NCBI RefSeq assembly: GCF_003003215.1
Contig: NZ_PVUF01000003.1
Span: forward strand, 346,318 to 410,317
From: Tritonibacter scottomollicae
GTDB lineage: Bacteria > Pseudomonadota > Alphaproteobacteria > Rhodobacterales > Rhodobacteraceae
DNA: 64,000 nucleotides
Direction: 5' to 3'
Part shown: piece by piece, positions 1-13,616 of the stretch
How positions within the stretch are numbered: the stretch's first letter is position 1
Layout: every line of letters starts with the position of its first letter
Notes under the pieces: generated by a model
Databases searched by the model: none
Seen by the model: the letters and a program-made list of their open reading frames with translations, nothing else
What the model was told of the DNA's origin: nothing
Position numbers and translations under genes: made by a program

Positions 1-990
<990 letters not shown>

Positions 991-1866
991 TTAGAGCGCC
1001 TCGGCGCCCGAAATGATTTCAATCAGCTCGTTGGTGATGACGGCCTGACGCGAGCGGTTGTACTCGATGGTCAGCTTGTCGATCATCTCGCCCGCGTTGC
1101 GGGTCGCATTGTCCATCGCGCTCATCCGAGCCCCCTGTTCGGAGGCCCCGTTTTCCAGCAGCCCCGCAAAGATCTGGGTGGCGACACCGCGCGGCAGGAG
1201 ATCCGCAAGGATCGCCTCTTCGCTTGGTTCGTAATCCACCGGACCGGATGCGGCATCGGCGTCGTCAGCATCGAATTGAGCAGGAATGATCTGCTGTGCG
1301 GTCGGGATCTGGGTCACGACGTTCTGGAACTTCGCGTAGAACATCGTCGCAACGTCGAACTCACCCGCGTCGAAACGTGCCAGCACGTCCTTGGCGATGT
1401 TCTGCGCGTCGACATAACCCAGGCGCTTCACCTCGGTCAGATCCACATGGCCGATGAACAGCTCGCCGAACTCGCGCTTGAGAACGTCGCGGCCTTTTTT
1501 GCCCACGGTGAGGATCTTCACGGTCTTGCCAGCCGCCTGAAGTTCTTGCGCCTTCAGACGTGCCAACTTGGCGATATTGGCATTGAAGCCACCGCACAGG
1601 CCGCGTTCGGCGGTCATGACCAACAGGAGCTGAACCTGATCCGAGCCGGTGCCCGCGAGGAGCTTCGGCGCGGTATCGCTTTGGCCGACAGAAGCTGCCA
1701 GCCCCGCCATCACGGCATTGAACCGTTCGGCGTAGGGGCGTGCATCCTCAGCCGCTTCCTGGGCGCGGCGAAGTTTCGCCGCCGCGACCATCTGCATGGC
1801 TTTGGTGATCTTACGAGTGTTTTTCACACTCGAGATCCGGTTTTTGAGGTCCTTGAGAGAAGGCAT
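991..1866 (-). CDS. atpG: ATP synthase F1 subunit gamma
   Basis: Central rotor stalk subunit of F1, 291 residues, the normal family length. The N-terminus [11 protein letters not shown] and the C-terminus, with [13 protein letters not shown], form the two long antiparallel helices that turn inside the alpha3beta3 ring. The internal stretch ERGLCGGFN is the gamma signature region. The ATG at 1866 is preceded by a purine-rich AGGAGAGAG site. It sits 15 bases after atpA and 21 before atpD on the same strand, so it is cotranscribed with them. The residues around 190-205 (rich in D and A) match the insert often seen in alphaproteobacterial gamma subunits. Confidence 0.97.
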   Translation of the reverse strand: MPSLKDLKNRISSVKNTRKITKAMQMVAAAKLRRAQEAAEDARPYAERFNAVMAGLAASVGQSDTAPKLLAGTGSDQVQLLLVMTAERGLCGGFNANIAKLARLKAQELQAAGKTVKILTVGKKGRDVLKREFGELFIGHVDLTEVKRLGYVDAQNIAKDVLARFDAGEFDVATMFYAKFQNVVTQIPTAQQIIPAQFDADDADAASGPVDYEPSEEAILADLLPRGVATQIFAGLLENGASEQGARMSAMDNATRNAGEMIDKLTIEYNRSRQAVITNELIEIISGAEAL

Positions 1867-1881
1867 GTGCTGTCTCTCTCC

Positions 1882-3423
<1,542 letters not shown>

Positions 3424-3984
3424 TTATCCGACCTCTTTCATTGCATTCTGTAGGGAGTTGAGCTTGGAGCGGATCGAACTGTCGATCATCTTCGAGCCCA
3501 CTTTTACGACGAGACCGCCGATGATGCTCTCATCAACGGTGGCATTGATTTTGACCGTCTTGCCCACGCGCTCGGCGAGGGTTTTGGCCAGTTTTTCACT
3601 TTGGGTCTTGGTCAGCGCCTTGGCAGAGACGACATCTGCGGTGACCTCACCACGGGCCTCGGCAAGGCGCGCGCTCAACGCAGCGATCAGCGCCGGAACC
3701 GCAAACAGGCGGCGTTTGGCCGCCATCACGGACAGGGCATTGCGGAGCACTTCGTCAATCCCCATCTTCTCCGCTACGGCGGAGATGGCCGAAGCCTGCT
3801 CTTCGCGCGACACGAGGGGAGAAGAGATGAGAGTACGCAGGTCTTCGCTGTCAGCCAGCGCGGCTGCCAGATCGTTGATGCTTGTCTCGAGTTTATCAAG
3901 AGCATTGCTCTCGACAGCGATATCAAAGATCGCTGTGGCATAGCGGTCGGCAATGCCTGCGGAAATCGAAGCTGGTTCGGACAC
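3424..3984 (-). CDS. atpH: ATP synthase F1 subunit delta
   Basis: Peripheral-stalk subunit (OSCP homologue) linking F1 to Fo, about 186 residues. I chose the GTG at 3984 (protein beginning MSEPASISAGIADRYATAIF) rather than the GTG two codons upstream, because the ribosome site GGAAGG lies directly against the upstream codon but 6 bases before this one, and because the family begins with a similar MSEPASIS sequence. The C-terminal region VKVGSKMIDSSIRSKLNSLQ is the conserved delta signature. First gene of the F1 cluster; atpA follows with no gap. The Fo genes are not in the window, as is usual for Rhodobacteraceae, where F1 and Fo operons are separate. Confidence 0.93.
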   Translation of the reverse strand: MSEPASISAGIADRYATAIFDIAVESNALDKLETSINDLAAALADSEDLRTLISSPLVSREEQASAISAVAEKMGIDEVLRNALSVMAAKRRLFAVPALIAALSARLAEARGEVTADVVSAKALTKTQSEKLAKTLAERVGKTVKINATVDESIIGGLVVKVGSKMIDSSIRSKLNSLQNAMKEVG

Positions 3985-4392
3985 GTCCACCCTTCCGATA
4001 TTATTTTGGCCCCGGTTTTTAATGCGTCCTGGCAGGTTGCATCCGGGGGCGTGAGGTCAACCCGATTTTGGCCGGGCATCGAAATCAGCGTGGATGTAGC
4101 AGAGCCTTTGCGACCTAGCAACTCCCTCTGTCTGCGACACAAAAAACCGATTTCTATGTTTTTCAATCACTTAACAAAAGTGCGACGCTTTATTGCAGGT
4201 CGGGCCGCAAAAAAATTACGTCCGCGAGCGAAGCGGATGCGATTCCGATGTGACAATTTGCGCTATTTCAGTACACCGGCGCATACAATGTCGAATCTCG
4301 CACATGAAGCGTCGACTGTGTCCCTCCCCACGCCAGCGACACTCCGAAGCGCGGCGGGGACGACCCCCGGCATGGGCGCCGGTCCCAAGAGA
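3985..4392 (-). promoter_or_regulatory. Non-coding gap holding the atp operon promoter
   Basis: About 400 bases without a credible gene, between the methyltransferase and atpH, both on the minus strand. It should carry the atp operon promoter and a long leader. The best sigma-70-like pair I can see on the minus strand is TTGCTA (4116-4121) and TACATC (4093-4098) with a 17-base spacer; the match is only moderate. An AT-rich patch with A and T runs lies at 4141-4215. Small hairpin CCGC/GCGG near 4221-4236. No terminator for the methyltransferase gene is obvious. Confidence 0.35.
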
Positions 4393-5139
4393 TCAGGCCG
4401 GTTCAGCAACCGGATTGGACAGCCCCTCCAGAACCCGGATCGGGTTTGTGCGTCGCGATTTGATCATATGGCCCTTCTGCGGGTGGGTCTGCTTGGACAC
4501 TTCGACCAGAAACACCCCCGCCGCCATCATTGCGGGCAACCGCCGTCCGAACCGCTCGATCATGGCGCCGGACTTGAGCCAGAACCGCCGTTGGCTCGGC
4601 AGGCGATAGAGCGCCGCCGCGTGGCGTTCGATCACAAACTGGTGCCCTCGGAGCTGATTTTCCACCTGGGTCAGCGTATAAGGACGGCCAAAGCCAAAGG
4701 GCGTGGCATCCGAACGCGCCCAGAAGCCGCCCCGGTTGGGCACGATGAAGATCGCCCGGCCGCCCGGCCCCAGAACCCGCCAGCATTCATCCAGAAGGTC
4801 GGAAGGCCGTTCCGAGGTTTCCAGCCCGTGCAACACCACCAGACGGTCGACCCGCCCCGTCTCCACCGGCCAGGAGGTCTCTTCGCACAGAATAGAGACA
4901 TTGGGCATCCCCGCAGGCCATTGCATCACCCCCTGTGGCCCCGGCATTAACGCGAGCACGCGACGCGCCTCCGGCAGGTAGGGCCGCAACAGAGGGGCGG
5001 CAAAGCCAAAGCCCGCAACAGTCTCGCCTATCGCATCCGGCCACATGCGCAACAGCTGGCCCCGGATCGATGCTTGTGCCGCACGCCCCAGCGTACTGCG
5101 ATAATAGAAGTTCCTTAGATCCTGCACGTCCAGATGCAT
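4393..5139 (-). CDS. Class I SAM-dependent methyltransferase
   Basis: A 248-residue protein of the methyltransferase type-11 group. The N-terminus [19 protein letters not shown] is typical of a Rhodobacteraceae family that sits beside gloB. The SAM-binding glycine motif is degenerate ([10 protein letters not shown], about residues 60-70); the acidic/loop region [39 protein letters not shown] is the usual post-motif II-III segment of this fold. The substrate is unknown. It is transcribed away from gloB with only 55 bases between start codons, so the two share a divergent promoter region. The weak glycine motif leaves open whether it is fully active, but the remainder of the fold looks intact. 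Confidence 0.8.
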   Translation of the reverse strand: MHLDVQDLRNFYYRSTLGRAAQASIRGQLLRMWPDAIGETVAGFGFAAPLLRPYLPEARRVLALMPGPQGVMQWPAGMPNVSILCEETSWPVETGRVDRLVVLHGLETSERPSDLLDECWRVLGPGGRAIFIVPNRGGFWARSDATPFGFGRPYTLTQVENQLRGHQFVIERHAAALYRLPSQRRFWLKSGAMIERFGRRLPAMMAAGVFLVEVSKQTHPQKGHMIKSRRTNPIRVLEGLSNPVAEPA

Positions 5140-5194
5140 TGCAGAGGCCCACTGCTTCGGTCAGTTTGGGGGCAGTCTAGCAATGTGAAAGCGA

Positions 5195-6001
5195 ATGACC
5201 ATGCCCGATCAAGCCTCTACCTCCGCTTCTGCCCTCGAAATCGTCACGGTCGCCTGCCTGTCGGACAATTACGCCTATCTGGTGAAGGGCCCCGACGGAG
5301 TTGCCGTGATTGACGCGCCAGAGGCTGCTCCGATCATCGACGCCCTTGAGGCGCGCGGCTGGACGCCCGCCGTGGTGATGATCACCCACCACCACCACGA
5401 CCACGTCGGCGGCATCAAGGCGCTGCGCGACAGATACGGCTGCACGGTGATGGGCCCCAAGGCCGAGGCCGACAAGATCGCCGCCCAGGGCGAAGCGCTC
5501 GACATGGAGCTGGAGCCCGGATTTGAGGGCGGCACCGGCGCGGGACGCTGCCAGGTTCTGGCGGTTCCCGGCCACACGCTGGGTCATATCGCCTTCTACT
5601 ACCCGGAAGGCGGCGCGCTCTTTACCGCCGACAGCCTGATGGCGCTGGGATGCGGACGCCTGTTCGAGGGGACACCGGCCATGATGTGGCAGTCGCTGAC
5701 GTCGCTGGCCGCCCTGCCCGACGAGATCATGGTTTATTCCGGGCATGAATATACCCAGTCCAACGCCGCCTTCGCACTCAGTATCGACCCGGACAACGCC
5801 GCGCTGCAACGCCGGGCAAAAGAAATTGCGCAGGCGCGCGTAAAAAACGCCCCCACAGTGCCCGTCGCATTGGGCGTGGAAATAGCCACCAATCCATTCC
5901 TGCGCGCAGGCGATGCGGAAATGAAGAAAACCCTTGGCATGGAAGGGGTTGCAGACGTCGAGGTCTTTGCCCATATCCGGTCGGCAAAGGACAGGTTCTA
6001 A
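5195..6001 (+). CDS. gloB: Hydroxyacylglutathione hydrolase (glyoxalase II)
   Basis: Metallo-beta-lactamase fold enzyme that hydrolyses S-lactoylglutathione to lactate and glutathione in methylglyoxal detoxification; cytoplasmic. 268 residues. The dinuclear metal motif THHHHDHVGG is at about residues 64-73, the next ligand His is in VPGHTLGHIAFY, and the third-domain GHEYTQSNAAFALSIDPDN is the glyoxalase II signature that separates it from other MBL enzymes. The C-terminal HxxK substrate-contact region is represented by NPFLRAGDAEMKK. The start at 5195 has a weak ribosome site; the ATG at 5201 is an alternative. Divergent from the methyltransferase gene. Confidence 0.95.
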   Translation: MTMPDQASTSASALEIVTVACLSDNYAYLVKGPDGVAVIDAPEAAPIIDALEARGWTPAVVMITHHHHDHVGGIKALRDRYGCTVMGPKAEADKIAAQGEALDMELEPGFEGGTGAGRCQVLAVPGHTLGHIAFYYPEGGALFTADSLMALGCGRLFEGTPAMMWQSLTSLAALPDEIMVYSGHEYTQSNAAFALSIDPDNAALQRRAKEIAQARVKNAPTVPVALGVEIATNPFLRAGDAEMKKTLGMEGVADVEVFAHIRSAKDRF

Positions 6002-6132
6002 CGCACCGGGGCTCTGCCTCATCAAATCTACGCAAGATATGTGAGCACAATGACGGGAATTGTGACCACAATCACGTAAAAAGCCCTTGAAGCTTACGCT
6101 CTATCAACCAAACTCTAACAGTATGAGGACAT

Positions 6133-6181
6133 GGTTATGGGACAGGACCGGGCCGCCCGGTGGCGACGGGTCCCCATAACC
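6133..6181 (+). promoter_or_regulatory. Stable hairpin in the clpA leader
   Basis: Inverted repeat with perfect outer arms GGTTATGGG (6133-6141) and CCCATAACC (6173-6181) enclosing a GC-rich centre that can itself fold (CCGGG/CCCGG at 6148-6160). It ends 20 bases before the GTG start of clpA and just before the AGAGGAGC ribosome site. No T-run follows, so it is not a plain terminator; it may stabilise the mRNA or influence translation. Confidence 0.5.
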
Positions 6182-6201
6182 CAAGACAGAGGAGCACGCC
6201 C

Positions 6202-8532
<2,331 letters not shown>

Positions 8533-8566
8533 CGCGCGCTGCCTGCCTCAGGCGCAGCAACGGACA

Positions 8567-8598
8567 ACGCCCACCTTCAGTCGAAGGTGGGCGTTTTT
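8567..8598 (+). terminator. Rho-independent terminator of clpA
   Basis: Stem ACGCCCACCTT / AAGGTGGGCGT with a short loop, followed by TTTTT, 35 bases after the clpA stop. Confidence 0.9.
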
Positions 8599-8733
8599 CA
8601 TGTCAGAGTTCAAGCTGCGGCGGGTGCCCGCCCCTCCCCCCAATTGTTCAGCAGACACACCCTGGAAAAAGACTGCTCTAGATCGCGGCATCGGCCCATC
8701 GAGCAGACAGTGCCCCGCGTGCGAAATCACGGC

Positions 8734-9330
8734 TCAGCTGCGGCGGATGGGACTGCGCAAGGCGCGAAAGATCAACATCAGAACCATCATAAGCACCACC
8801 TGCCCGAGGATGTCGCCAACCATATACGCAGCAACCTCGCCAATCTGACTGCTGGGGTCAACGATGCCGGAGAACACCAGCGTCTGCCCCATCGAGTTGA
8901 AAACAGATGCCAGCAGTCCTGCCAGCAGCAGCTGCCGCCAATTCATGCGCCTGCCGCTTCCGGCATAGGCAAAAACGCCGAACACGCGCAGCAGCTCAAA
9001 TGCCAGATAGGTGGCAAACGTGCTCGTCAGGATCGAGATCCACATCCGGTTCTGCATCAAGTCTCGGATGTCAGCTCCCGTAAAGATCAGGTTCGCAAGC
9101 ACTGCGCCAAGAACCAATGGCAGGATCGCCCGCCACCCCATCAGCCAGACGCTCAGCACCCGAACCCCATGCGGCAAATACGCCAGGCTGGCAAACACGG
9201 ACGCGCTTTCCCAGAAGAAATGCTGCACCGGCGCGATCACCCAGATGGTGGCACCGTGACAAATTATATAGGCCATGGCGATCATCACCATGCCGGGGAC
9301 ACCGGGTATGAAGCCGTCAGCAGTTCTCAT
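8734..9330 (-). CDS. Multi-pass membrane protein, MASE1-like
   Basis: A 198-residue protein with about six hydrophobic segments (roughly residues 10-32, 40-60, 62-85, 95-118, 130-150, 160-188). The stretch PHGVRVLSVWLMGWRAILPLVLGAVLANLIF resembles the P-x-G-x-R-x-L...G pattern of MASE1-type sensor membrane domains, but no GGDEF, kinase or other output domain is attached. Function unknown. It lies alone between the clpA terminator and a small winged-helix gene on the same strand 90 bases upstream. A stand-alone membrane sensor or a transport-like protein are both possible. Confidence 0.6.
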   Translation of the reverse strand: MRTADGFIPGVPGMVMIAMAYIICHGATIWVIAPVQHFFWESASVFASLAYLPHGVRVLSVWLMGWRAILPLVLGAVLANLIFTGADIRDLMQNRMWISILTSTFATYLAFELLRVFGVFAYAGSGRRMNWRQLLLAGLLASVFNSMGQTLVFSGIVDPSSQIGEVAAYMVGDILGQVVLMMVLMLIFRALRSPIRRS

Positions 9331-9421
9331 ACATCTGGTGTATCGCCCACATATTCACAAAACAATTCCTGTCGCGACCTTGACCCTCAAACCGAGAACA
9401 AACGCCACGTCCTTTGCGAAA

Positions 9422-9724
9422 TCAATCGTGCAACAAGTCTCGTCGAACGATGTAATGCTTGGCCCGTGCGCCCTCGGGACGTTCGAGAAAGCCGAGATCC
9501 AGCAGCGAGCGCAATGCCCGATGAAACGTCGCCTGGGTGATGTCGCATGTCAGAGGGTGCTGTCGAATTTGCTCAGAGCGCACCAATTGTCCGGGCTCAT
9601 CCGTCAATTTATGTGCCGCCTGAAAAACGTCCTTTTCGGCCCGGCTCAAATCCTCCAGCCCTATGTCGCGCTCCATCTGACGCAACATGTCGCGAAGTTC
9701 AAAGATGGCGCGTAGTCTATCCAA
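9422..9724 (-). CDS. Small winged-helix transcriptional regulator
   Basis: A 100-residue protein. The middle (about residues 25-85, LSRAEKDVFQAAHKLTDEPG through TFHRALRSLLDLGFLERPEG) has the length and pattern of a winged helix: a recognition helix ITQATFHRALRSLLDLGF followed by a wing ending in KHYIVRRDLL. No ligand domain is present. Its gene is divergent from the candidate small RNA at 9849-9966, with a 22-base inverted repeat between them that could be its operator. Family placement beyond 'small winged helix' is not possible by eye. Confidence 0.65.
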   Translation of the reverse strand: MDRLRAIFELRDMLRQMERDIGLEDLSRAEKDVFQAAHKLTDEPGQLVRSEQIRQHPLTCDITQATFHRALRSLLDLGFLERPEGARAKHYIVRRDLLHD

Positions 9725-9803
9725 TCAAAATGCCCCTCCAAGAAGATGCATATGCCCTCCAGGGGCCAAAGCAAATAATCTGTAGGATCAGCATAGCACA
9801 TAA

Positions 9804-9825
9804 AAATTCTCACGCATGAGAATTT
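9804..9825. promoter_or_regulatory. Inverted repeat, possible operator
   Basis: Perfect 9-base arms AAATTCTCA and TGAGAATTT around CGCA, in an AT-rich stretch 80 bases upstream of the small regulator's start and 24 bases before the first stem of the candidate sRNA. Its position between two divergent transcripts suits an operator; without a T-run on either side it is unlikely to be a terminator. Confidence 0.45.
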
Positions 9826-9848
9826 ATTGAAATTTAGCTGTCGCCGTG

Positions 9849-9966
9849 CTACTCACCTACTGGGCGAACCCAATAGCCGTGAGTGGTGGAGACGTCCAGA
9901 TTTCAAAGATGTTATTTGAGCAGTTCGGGCTCTGGCGATGTCATGTCGCCGGAGCCTTTTTATTTT
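9849..9966 (+). ncRNA. Candidate small RNA with terminator
   Basis: About 120 bases on the plus strand that fold into two clear elements and hold no credible reading frame. First, a stem CTACTCAC (9849-9856) with GTGAGTGG (9879-9886) enclosing an inner hairpin TGGG-CGAA-CCCA (9861-9872). Then a single-stranded linker containing GTGGAGACGTCC, and a Rho-independent terminator at 9928-9966. Both flanking genes are on the minus strand, so the terminator does not serve an annotated gene, which is the main argument for a separate transcript. The exact 5' end is not known; I see no match to 6S, tmRNA, SRP RNA or RNase P. Confidence 0.5.
9928..9966 (+). terminator. Rho-independent terminator (candidate sRNA 3' end)
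   Basis: Stem GGCTC-T-GGCGA / TCGCC-G-GAGCC with loop TGTCATG, followed by TTTTTATTTT. Only oriented for plus-strand transcription. Confidence 0.8.
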
Positions 9967-9993
9967 AGAGATATCATATGTTTATCTTTGACT

Positions 9994-12348
9994 TCAGCGC
10001 TCGGTGAGCTTCAGTTCGATACGGCGGTTCTGCGCCCGCGCTGCCGGCGTGTCGGCTGGATTGATCGGCTGAAATTCGCCAAAACCATTGGCGGCAAGCC
10101 GATCTGGAGGGATCCCAAGCGCATCAATCATGTAGCGCACAACCGACAGTGCCCTGCCCTGGCTGAGTTCCCAATTGTCGGCGTACTTCCCAGTGCTCGA
10201 AAAACTCAGATTGTCGGTATGGCCATCAACCCGGATGATCCAGTTGATCTCCTCAGGGATCACCGCTGCCACGTTCTGCAAGATACGCGCGACTTTGGCG
10301 ATCTCGACCTTGCCCGCCTCTGACAGTTCGGCGCTGCCTAGCGCGAAGAGCACCTCTGAAGCAAAAACAAATCGGTCACCTTCGATTCGCACGCCCTCCT
10401 GATCGCCCAGGACATCACGCAGCTGACCGAAGAACTCGGACCGGTACCGCTCCAGATCCTCCGCCCGGTTGGCCAGACGCTCCCGTTCGGCCTCCAGACG
10501 CTTGCGCTCCTGCTCCTCCAGCAGTCGGCGGCGACGCTCCTCTGACGCGGCTCGGGCCAATGCGGTGTTGAGATCCTGCCCAAGCGACTGCACCTGCACG
10601 GACTGAGCGGCATCGCGTTCCTTGAAATCATCCAACAGCGCCTGCAATCCGCCAAGCTGCTCGCGCAGCGCCGCCACCTGCTGGTTGAGCAGCGCAGTTT
10701 CGCGTCGCGCGTCCTCGGAAATCGCTTTCTCGTCTGCAAGGGCGGCGCGGGCCTGTGCGAGGAGATCGGCGCGTTGTTCGGCAAGGGTCTTTTGTTCGGC
10801 AGCCTCTGAGGCGAATTCGTCCTTGTCCGACAAGGCGGCCAGCAGGCGGCTTTGCAACACATCCTGATCGGAGGCCGCAGCCTGCGCCCGCTCCAGCGCC
10901 TCCAAGGCGACCAGCAGGCGCTGCTCGACAGAAGCGCGCTCTTCCGCGGTAGAGCTTGCCGCGCTGCGGGCGGCCTGTAGATCGGCCTCGGCACGGTCGA
11001 GGCGCGTCTGCAAACCGCTGCGGGTTTCTGCGGTTTCGGCGCGAAGATCTGCCAGCTGTGTTTCGAGCGTGCGGCGGCTTTCTTCCGCCTCGGCCCCCAG
11101 CGCGGCAAGCTGATCCTCCAGCGCGCGCCGTTCGACATCAAAGCTGTCCTGCAAAGCACGCAACTGGGCCTGATACTGGGTTTCCGTCTCCACCGTGGCG
11201 GCCCGCTGGCGGGTCAGTTCGGTTTCCAACTGGCTGCGGGTGTCTGCGGCCTTCTGACGTGCGGCGTCGACCTCTGCCGACAGCCGGGCGCGCGTGGCGC
11301 TGCTGTCGGCACGCACACGCTCCAACTCCGCCTCCAATGCCGAAACTCGGGCGGCGGCGCTGCTTTCGGTGACCTCCATCTGAGCCAGCACGCGTGTCAG
11401 CCGTTCAGCCAATTCATCGCGATCCTGGGCTTGTGCCTTGGCCTGCTCGATCGTGGACAGCGCCTGGTCCAGTTCCTCGTCAAGCGTCTCGCGGGCGGCC
11501 TCCGCGGCAGCCAACAGCGTCAGCGTGTCCTCGGCGTTCTTGCGCTCCTCTTCCAACGCCAGCGTCATCGCGGTGAGTTCGGCGTCAGCATTTTCCAACC
11601 GGTTGCGCAGCGCCTCGGCGGCGGCTGCTTCGGTCAGGCGGGCAGCTTCCTCCTCGGACAGCGCCTCTTCCAGCTCGGAGACACGGGCGGCCTGCGCGTC
11701 GTCTTCGCTGCGCAGATCCTCCACCAGGGCCTGCAGCGCATCCGTTCGCGCGGCAGCCAAGCGCGCGGCCTCGACCTGCGCGTCCATCTCATCGCGCGCC
11801 TGCGCCAACGCGAGGTTCAGCGCGTCCTGCTCCGACATCAGCTCGCTGCGCGCGACCACAAGATCGTCCCGTTCGGCGGTGAGTTCCGCAATCTGCGTCT
11901 CGGCCCGGTCACGTCCTGCGATCAACGCCGCCACCTGGGCCTCGAAATCGGAAATCTGAGTCCGCGCCGAGGCGAGGTCAGAGGTGGCCGCATCCCGCTC
12001 CTGCGTCAATGTGCTGATGCGCGCCTGCTGCGCCGAAATCTGATCCCGCGCGGCCTGCAGATCCGAGCGCGCCGAATTGAGCGTGGCGCCCAAAGCGCCC
12101 AAACGGGCCTGCAGCTGACTGGCCTCGCGCTCCTTCACCCCAAGCGCCTGCGCCAGCGCCCGGACCTCGGTCGACAGGTCATCAAGTTCGGTTTCTTGTC
12201 CGGAAATCGTTTCGCGTAACACGAACTGCACCACCATGAAGATGGTCAGCACAAACATCAGCACCAACAAAAGACCGGTCATCGCGTCCACGAAGCCGGG
12301 CCAGATCGCGCCCTGGAAACGTTGGCCGGTACGGCGTTTCAGGGCCAT
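9994..12348 (-). CDS. MotB/OmpA-type protein with very long periplasmic coiled coil
   Basis: A 784-residue protein: short cytoplasmic tail, one membrane helix at about residues 24-46 (MTGLLLVLMFVLTIFMVVQF), then about 550 residues of Glu/Ala/Gln/Arg-rich coiled coil, and a C-terminal OmpA/MotB peptidoglycan-binding domain (about 650-784) with RVDGHTDNLSFSSTGKYADN and the NRRIELKLTER end. It pairs with the ExbB/MotA-like gene 3 bases upstream, so it looks like the stator-type partner in an ion-driven envelope machine. Known relatives in Rhodobacterales are annotated only as peptidoglycan-binding proteins. The coil, about 80 nm if fully extended, is longer than needed for a simple stator and may reach across the periplasm. 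Not flagellar: no motility genes nearby. Confidence 0.85.
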   Translation of the reverse strand: MALKRRTGQRFQGAIWPGFVDAMTGLLLVLMFVLTIFMVVQFVLRETISGQETELDDLSTEVRALAQALGVKEREASQLQARLGALGATLNSARSDLQAARDQISAQQARISTLTQERDAATSDLASARTQISDFEAQVAALIAGRDRAETQIAELTAERDDLVVARSELMSEQDALNLALAQARDEMDAQVEAARLAAARTDALQALVEDLRSEDDAQAARVSELEEALSEEEAARLTEAAAAEALRNRLENADAELTAMTLALEEERKNAEDTLTLLAAAEAARETLDEELDQALSTIEQAKAQAQDRDELAERLTRVLAQMEVTESSAAARVSALEAELERVRADSSATRARLSAEVDAARQKAADTRSQLETELTRQRAATVETETQYQAQLRALQDSFDVERRALEDQLAALGAEAEESRRTLETQLADLRAETAETRSGLQTRLDRAEADLQAARSAASSTAEERASVEQRLLVALEALERAQAAASDQDVLQSRLLAALSDKDEFASEAAEQKTLAEQRADLLAQARAALADEKAISEDARRETALLNQQVAALREQLGGLQALLDDFKERDAAQSVQVQSLGQDLNTALARAASEERRRRLLEEQERKRLEAERERLANRAEDLERYRSEFFGQLRDVLGDQEGVRIEGDRFVFASEVLFALGSAELSEAGKVEIAKVARILQNVAAVIPEEINWIIRVDGHTDNLSFSSTGKYADNWELSQGRALSVVRYMIDALGIPPDRLAANGFGEFQPINPADTPAARAQNRRIELKLTER

Positions 12349-12351
12349 GGA

Positions 12352-13539
12352 TCAGCTCTCTTTCCGCGCCGCCACACGCGCCGCCCGATCCATGCCACGC
12401 GGGCCGGCGAAGGCCTTGACCAGAAGGTCGATGTCCTTGCGCAACTCGGCGAGGCTTTCCTGACGACCGGCAGAGAGTTCCTCGAGAATGCGCAGCATCT
12501 GCACGTCGATGGAGCGCAGGCGCATGCGGCTTTCGGCGTCAATGCCCACGTCACCATGGGCGCGCATCAGCTCTGTCAGGGTTTCCTGCCCCAACGCGAC
12601 CCGTTCCAGCGCCCCGGAGATCGAGGAGACATCGTCCTGACGGCGGTTCATGTCATCAATCGAGTCGACCAGCCGCGACAGTTTTCCATCCACCTCGGCG
12701 CGGCTCTCGGCGGTCTGAACAAACATCGCCTGCAGCGCGTCCATCTGTTCCGCCATGGTATCAAGCACACCGGCCACGAGGTTGCTGTCGCCAACGCCCT
12801 CCTCACCGGACGAGAAACTGACGCGGGTGAAGGACGACAGCCATTCCTCCAGCTCGCGATAGAACCGGTTCTGACCGTGCCCGGCGAACAGTTCCAGCAG
12901 ACCGACTATCAGCGAGCCTGCAAGACCCAGCAGCGAGGAGGCAAAGGCCACACCCATGCCGCCCAATTGTGCCTCGAGCCCGGTCATCAGACGGTTGAAG
13001 ACGGCGATGCCCTCTTCGCCCTCCTGCGGGGCGAGACTGCGGATGGTGTCGACCACAGCCGGAACCGTGGTGGCAAGACCGTAGAAGGTCCCCAGCAGGC
13101 CGAGAAAGATCAGCAGGTTGACGATATAGCGGGTGATTTCGCGCGCTTCATCAATGCGCTCGGCCACGGAGTCAAGGATTGACCGGGTCGAAGAGGACCC
13201 AAGCTGCATTCGCGCACCCCGGGATCGCAACAACGAGGCCAGTGGTGCAAGCATCGAGGGCGCACGATCATCATCTGTGGTGATCTCGGCGGCAAAGCGT
13301 TCGATCCAGCGCACGGAGTTGATCAGCTGCAGCACCTGCCAGAAGGTGGCCAGCACCCCGATGACAAAGACAAAGACGATAAACCCGTTGAGATAGGGGT
13401 TCGCCTCGAACACCGGCATCACCCGCGGCAGCGCCATCACGGCCCCTGCCCCGGCCAGCGCCAATGCGATCAGCATCATGACAACCTGACGCACCGGCTG
13501 TGAAAACTGCGGCCGGCGTTCGCGTTCGTGATGCGCCAT
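12352..13539 (-). CDS. MotA/TolQ/ExbB-type proton channel family protein
   Basis: A 395-residue inner-membrane protein. Hydrophobic segments at about residues 18-38, 50-70, 140-163 and 198-220; the last two, with GLLGTFYGLATTVPAV and AFASSLLGLAGSLIVGLLELF, form the conserved MotA/TolQ/ExbB core. The C-terminal 140 residues are cytoplasmic and helical with heptad-like spacing (MDALQAMFVQTAESRAEVDGKLSRLVDSIDDM). First gene of a two-gene operon with the OmpA/coiled-coil protein (3-base gap), its probable channel partner. The large cytoplasmic tail is unusual for ExbB and suggests an inside partner. Energised by the ion gradient by family analogy. Confidence 0.85.
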   Translation of the reverse strand: MAHHERERRPQFSQPVRQVVMMLIALALAGAGAVMALPRVMPVFEANPYLNGFIVFVFVIGVLATFWQVLQLINSVRWIERFAAEITTDDDRAPSMLAPLASLLRSRGARMQLGSSSTRSILDSVAERIDEAREITRYIVNLLIFLGLLGTFYGLATTVPAVVDTIRSLAPQEGEEGIAVFNRLMTGLEAQLGGMGVAFASSLLGLAGSLIVGLLELFAGHGQNRFYRELEEWLSSFTRVSFSSGEEGVGDSNLVAGVLDTMAEQMDALQAMFVQTAESRAEVDGKLSRLVDSIDDMNRRQDDVSSISGALERVALGQETLTELMRAHGDVGIDAESRMRLRSIDVQMLRILEELSAGRQESLAELRKDIDLLVKAFAGPRGMDRAARVAARKES

Positions 13540-13616
13540 TCCTTGCGGCTCCCGATAGGCTTCGACGTGGTTCTGCGCCTGCAGCCTAGACCGAAAACCT
13601 CATGGTCGCCAAGGAT

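Noticed and set aside
8548..8730. Small minus-strand frame after clpA
   Set aside because: It runs through the clpA terminator, has no ribosome site and no recognisable protein pattern.
9994..13539. Possible Zorya defence stator (ZorAB)
   Set aside because: The long coiled coil is in the periplasmic partner and not in the channel protein's tail, and no ZorC/D/E helicase or nuclease genes are adjacent.
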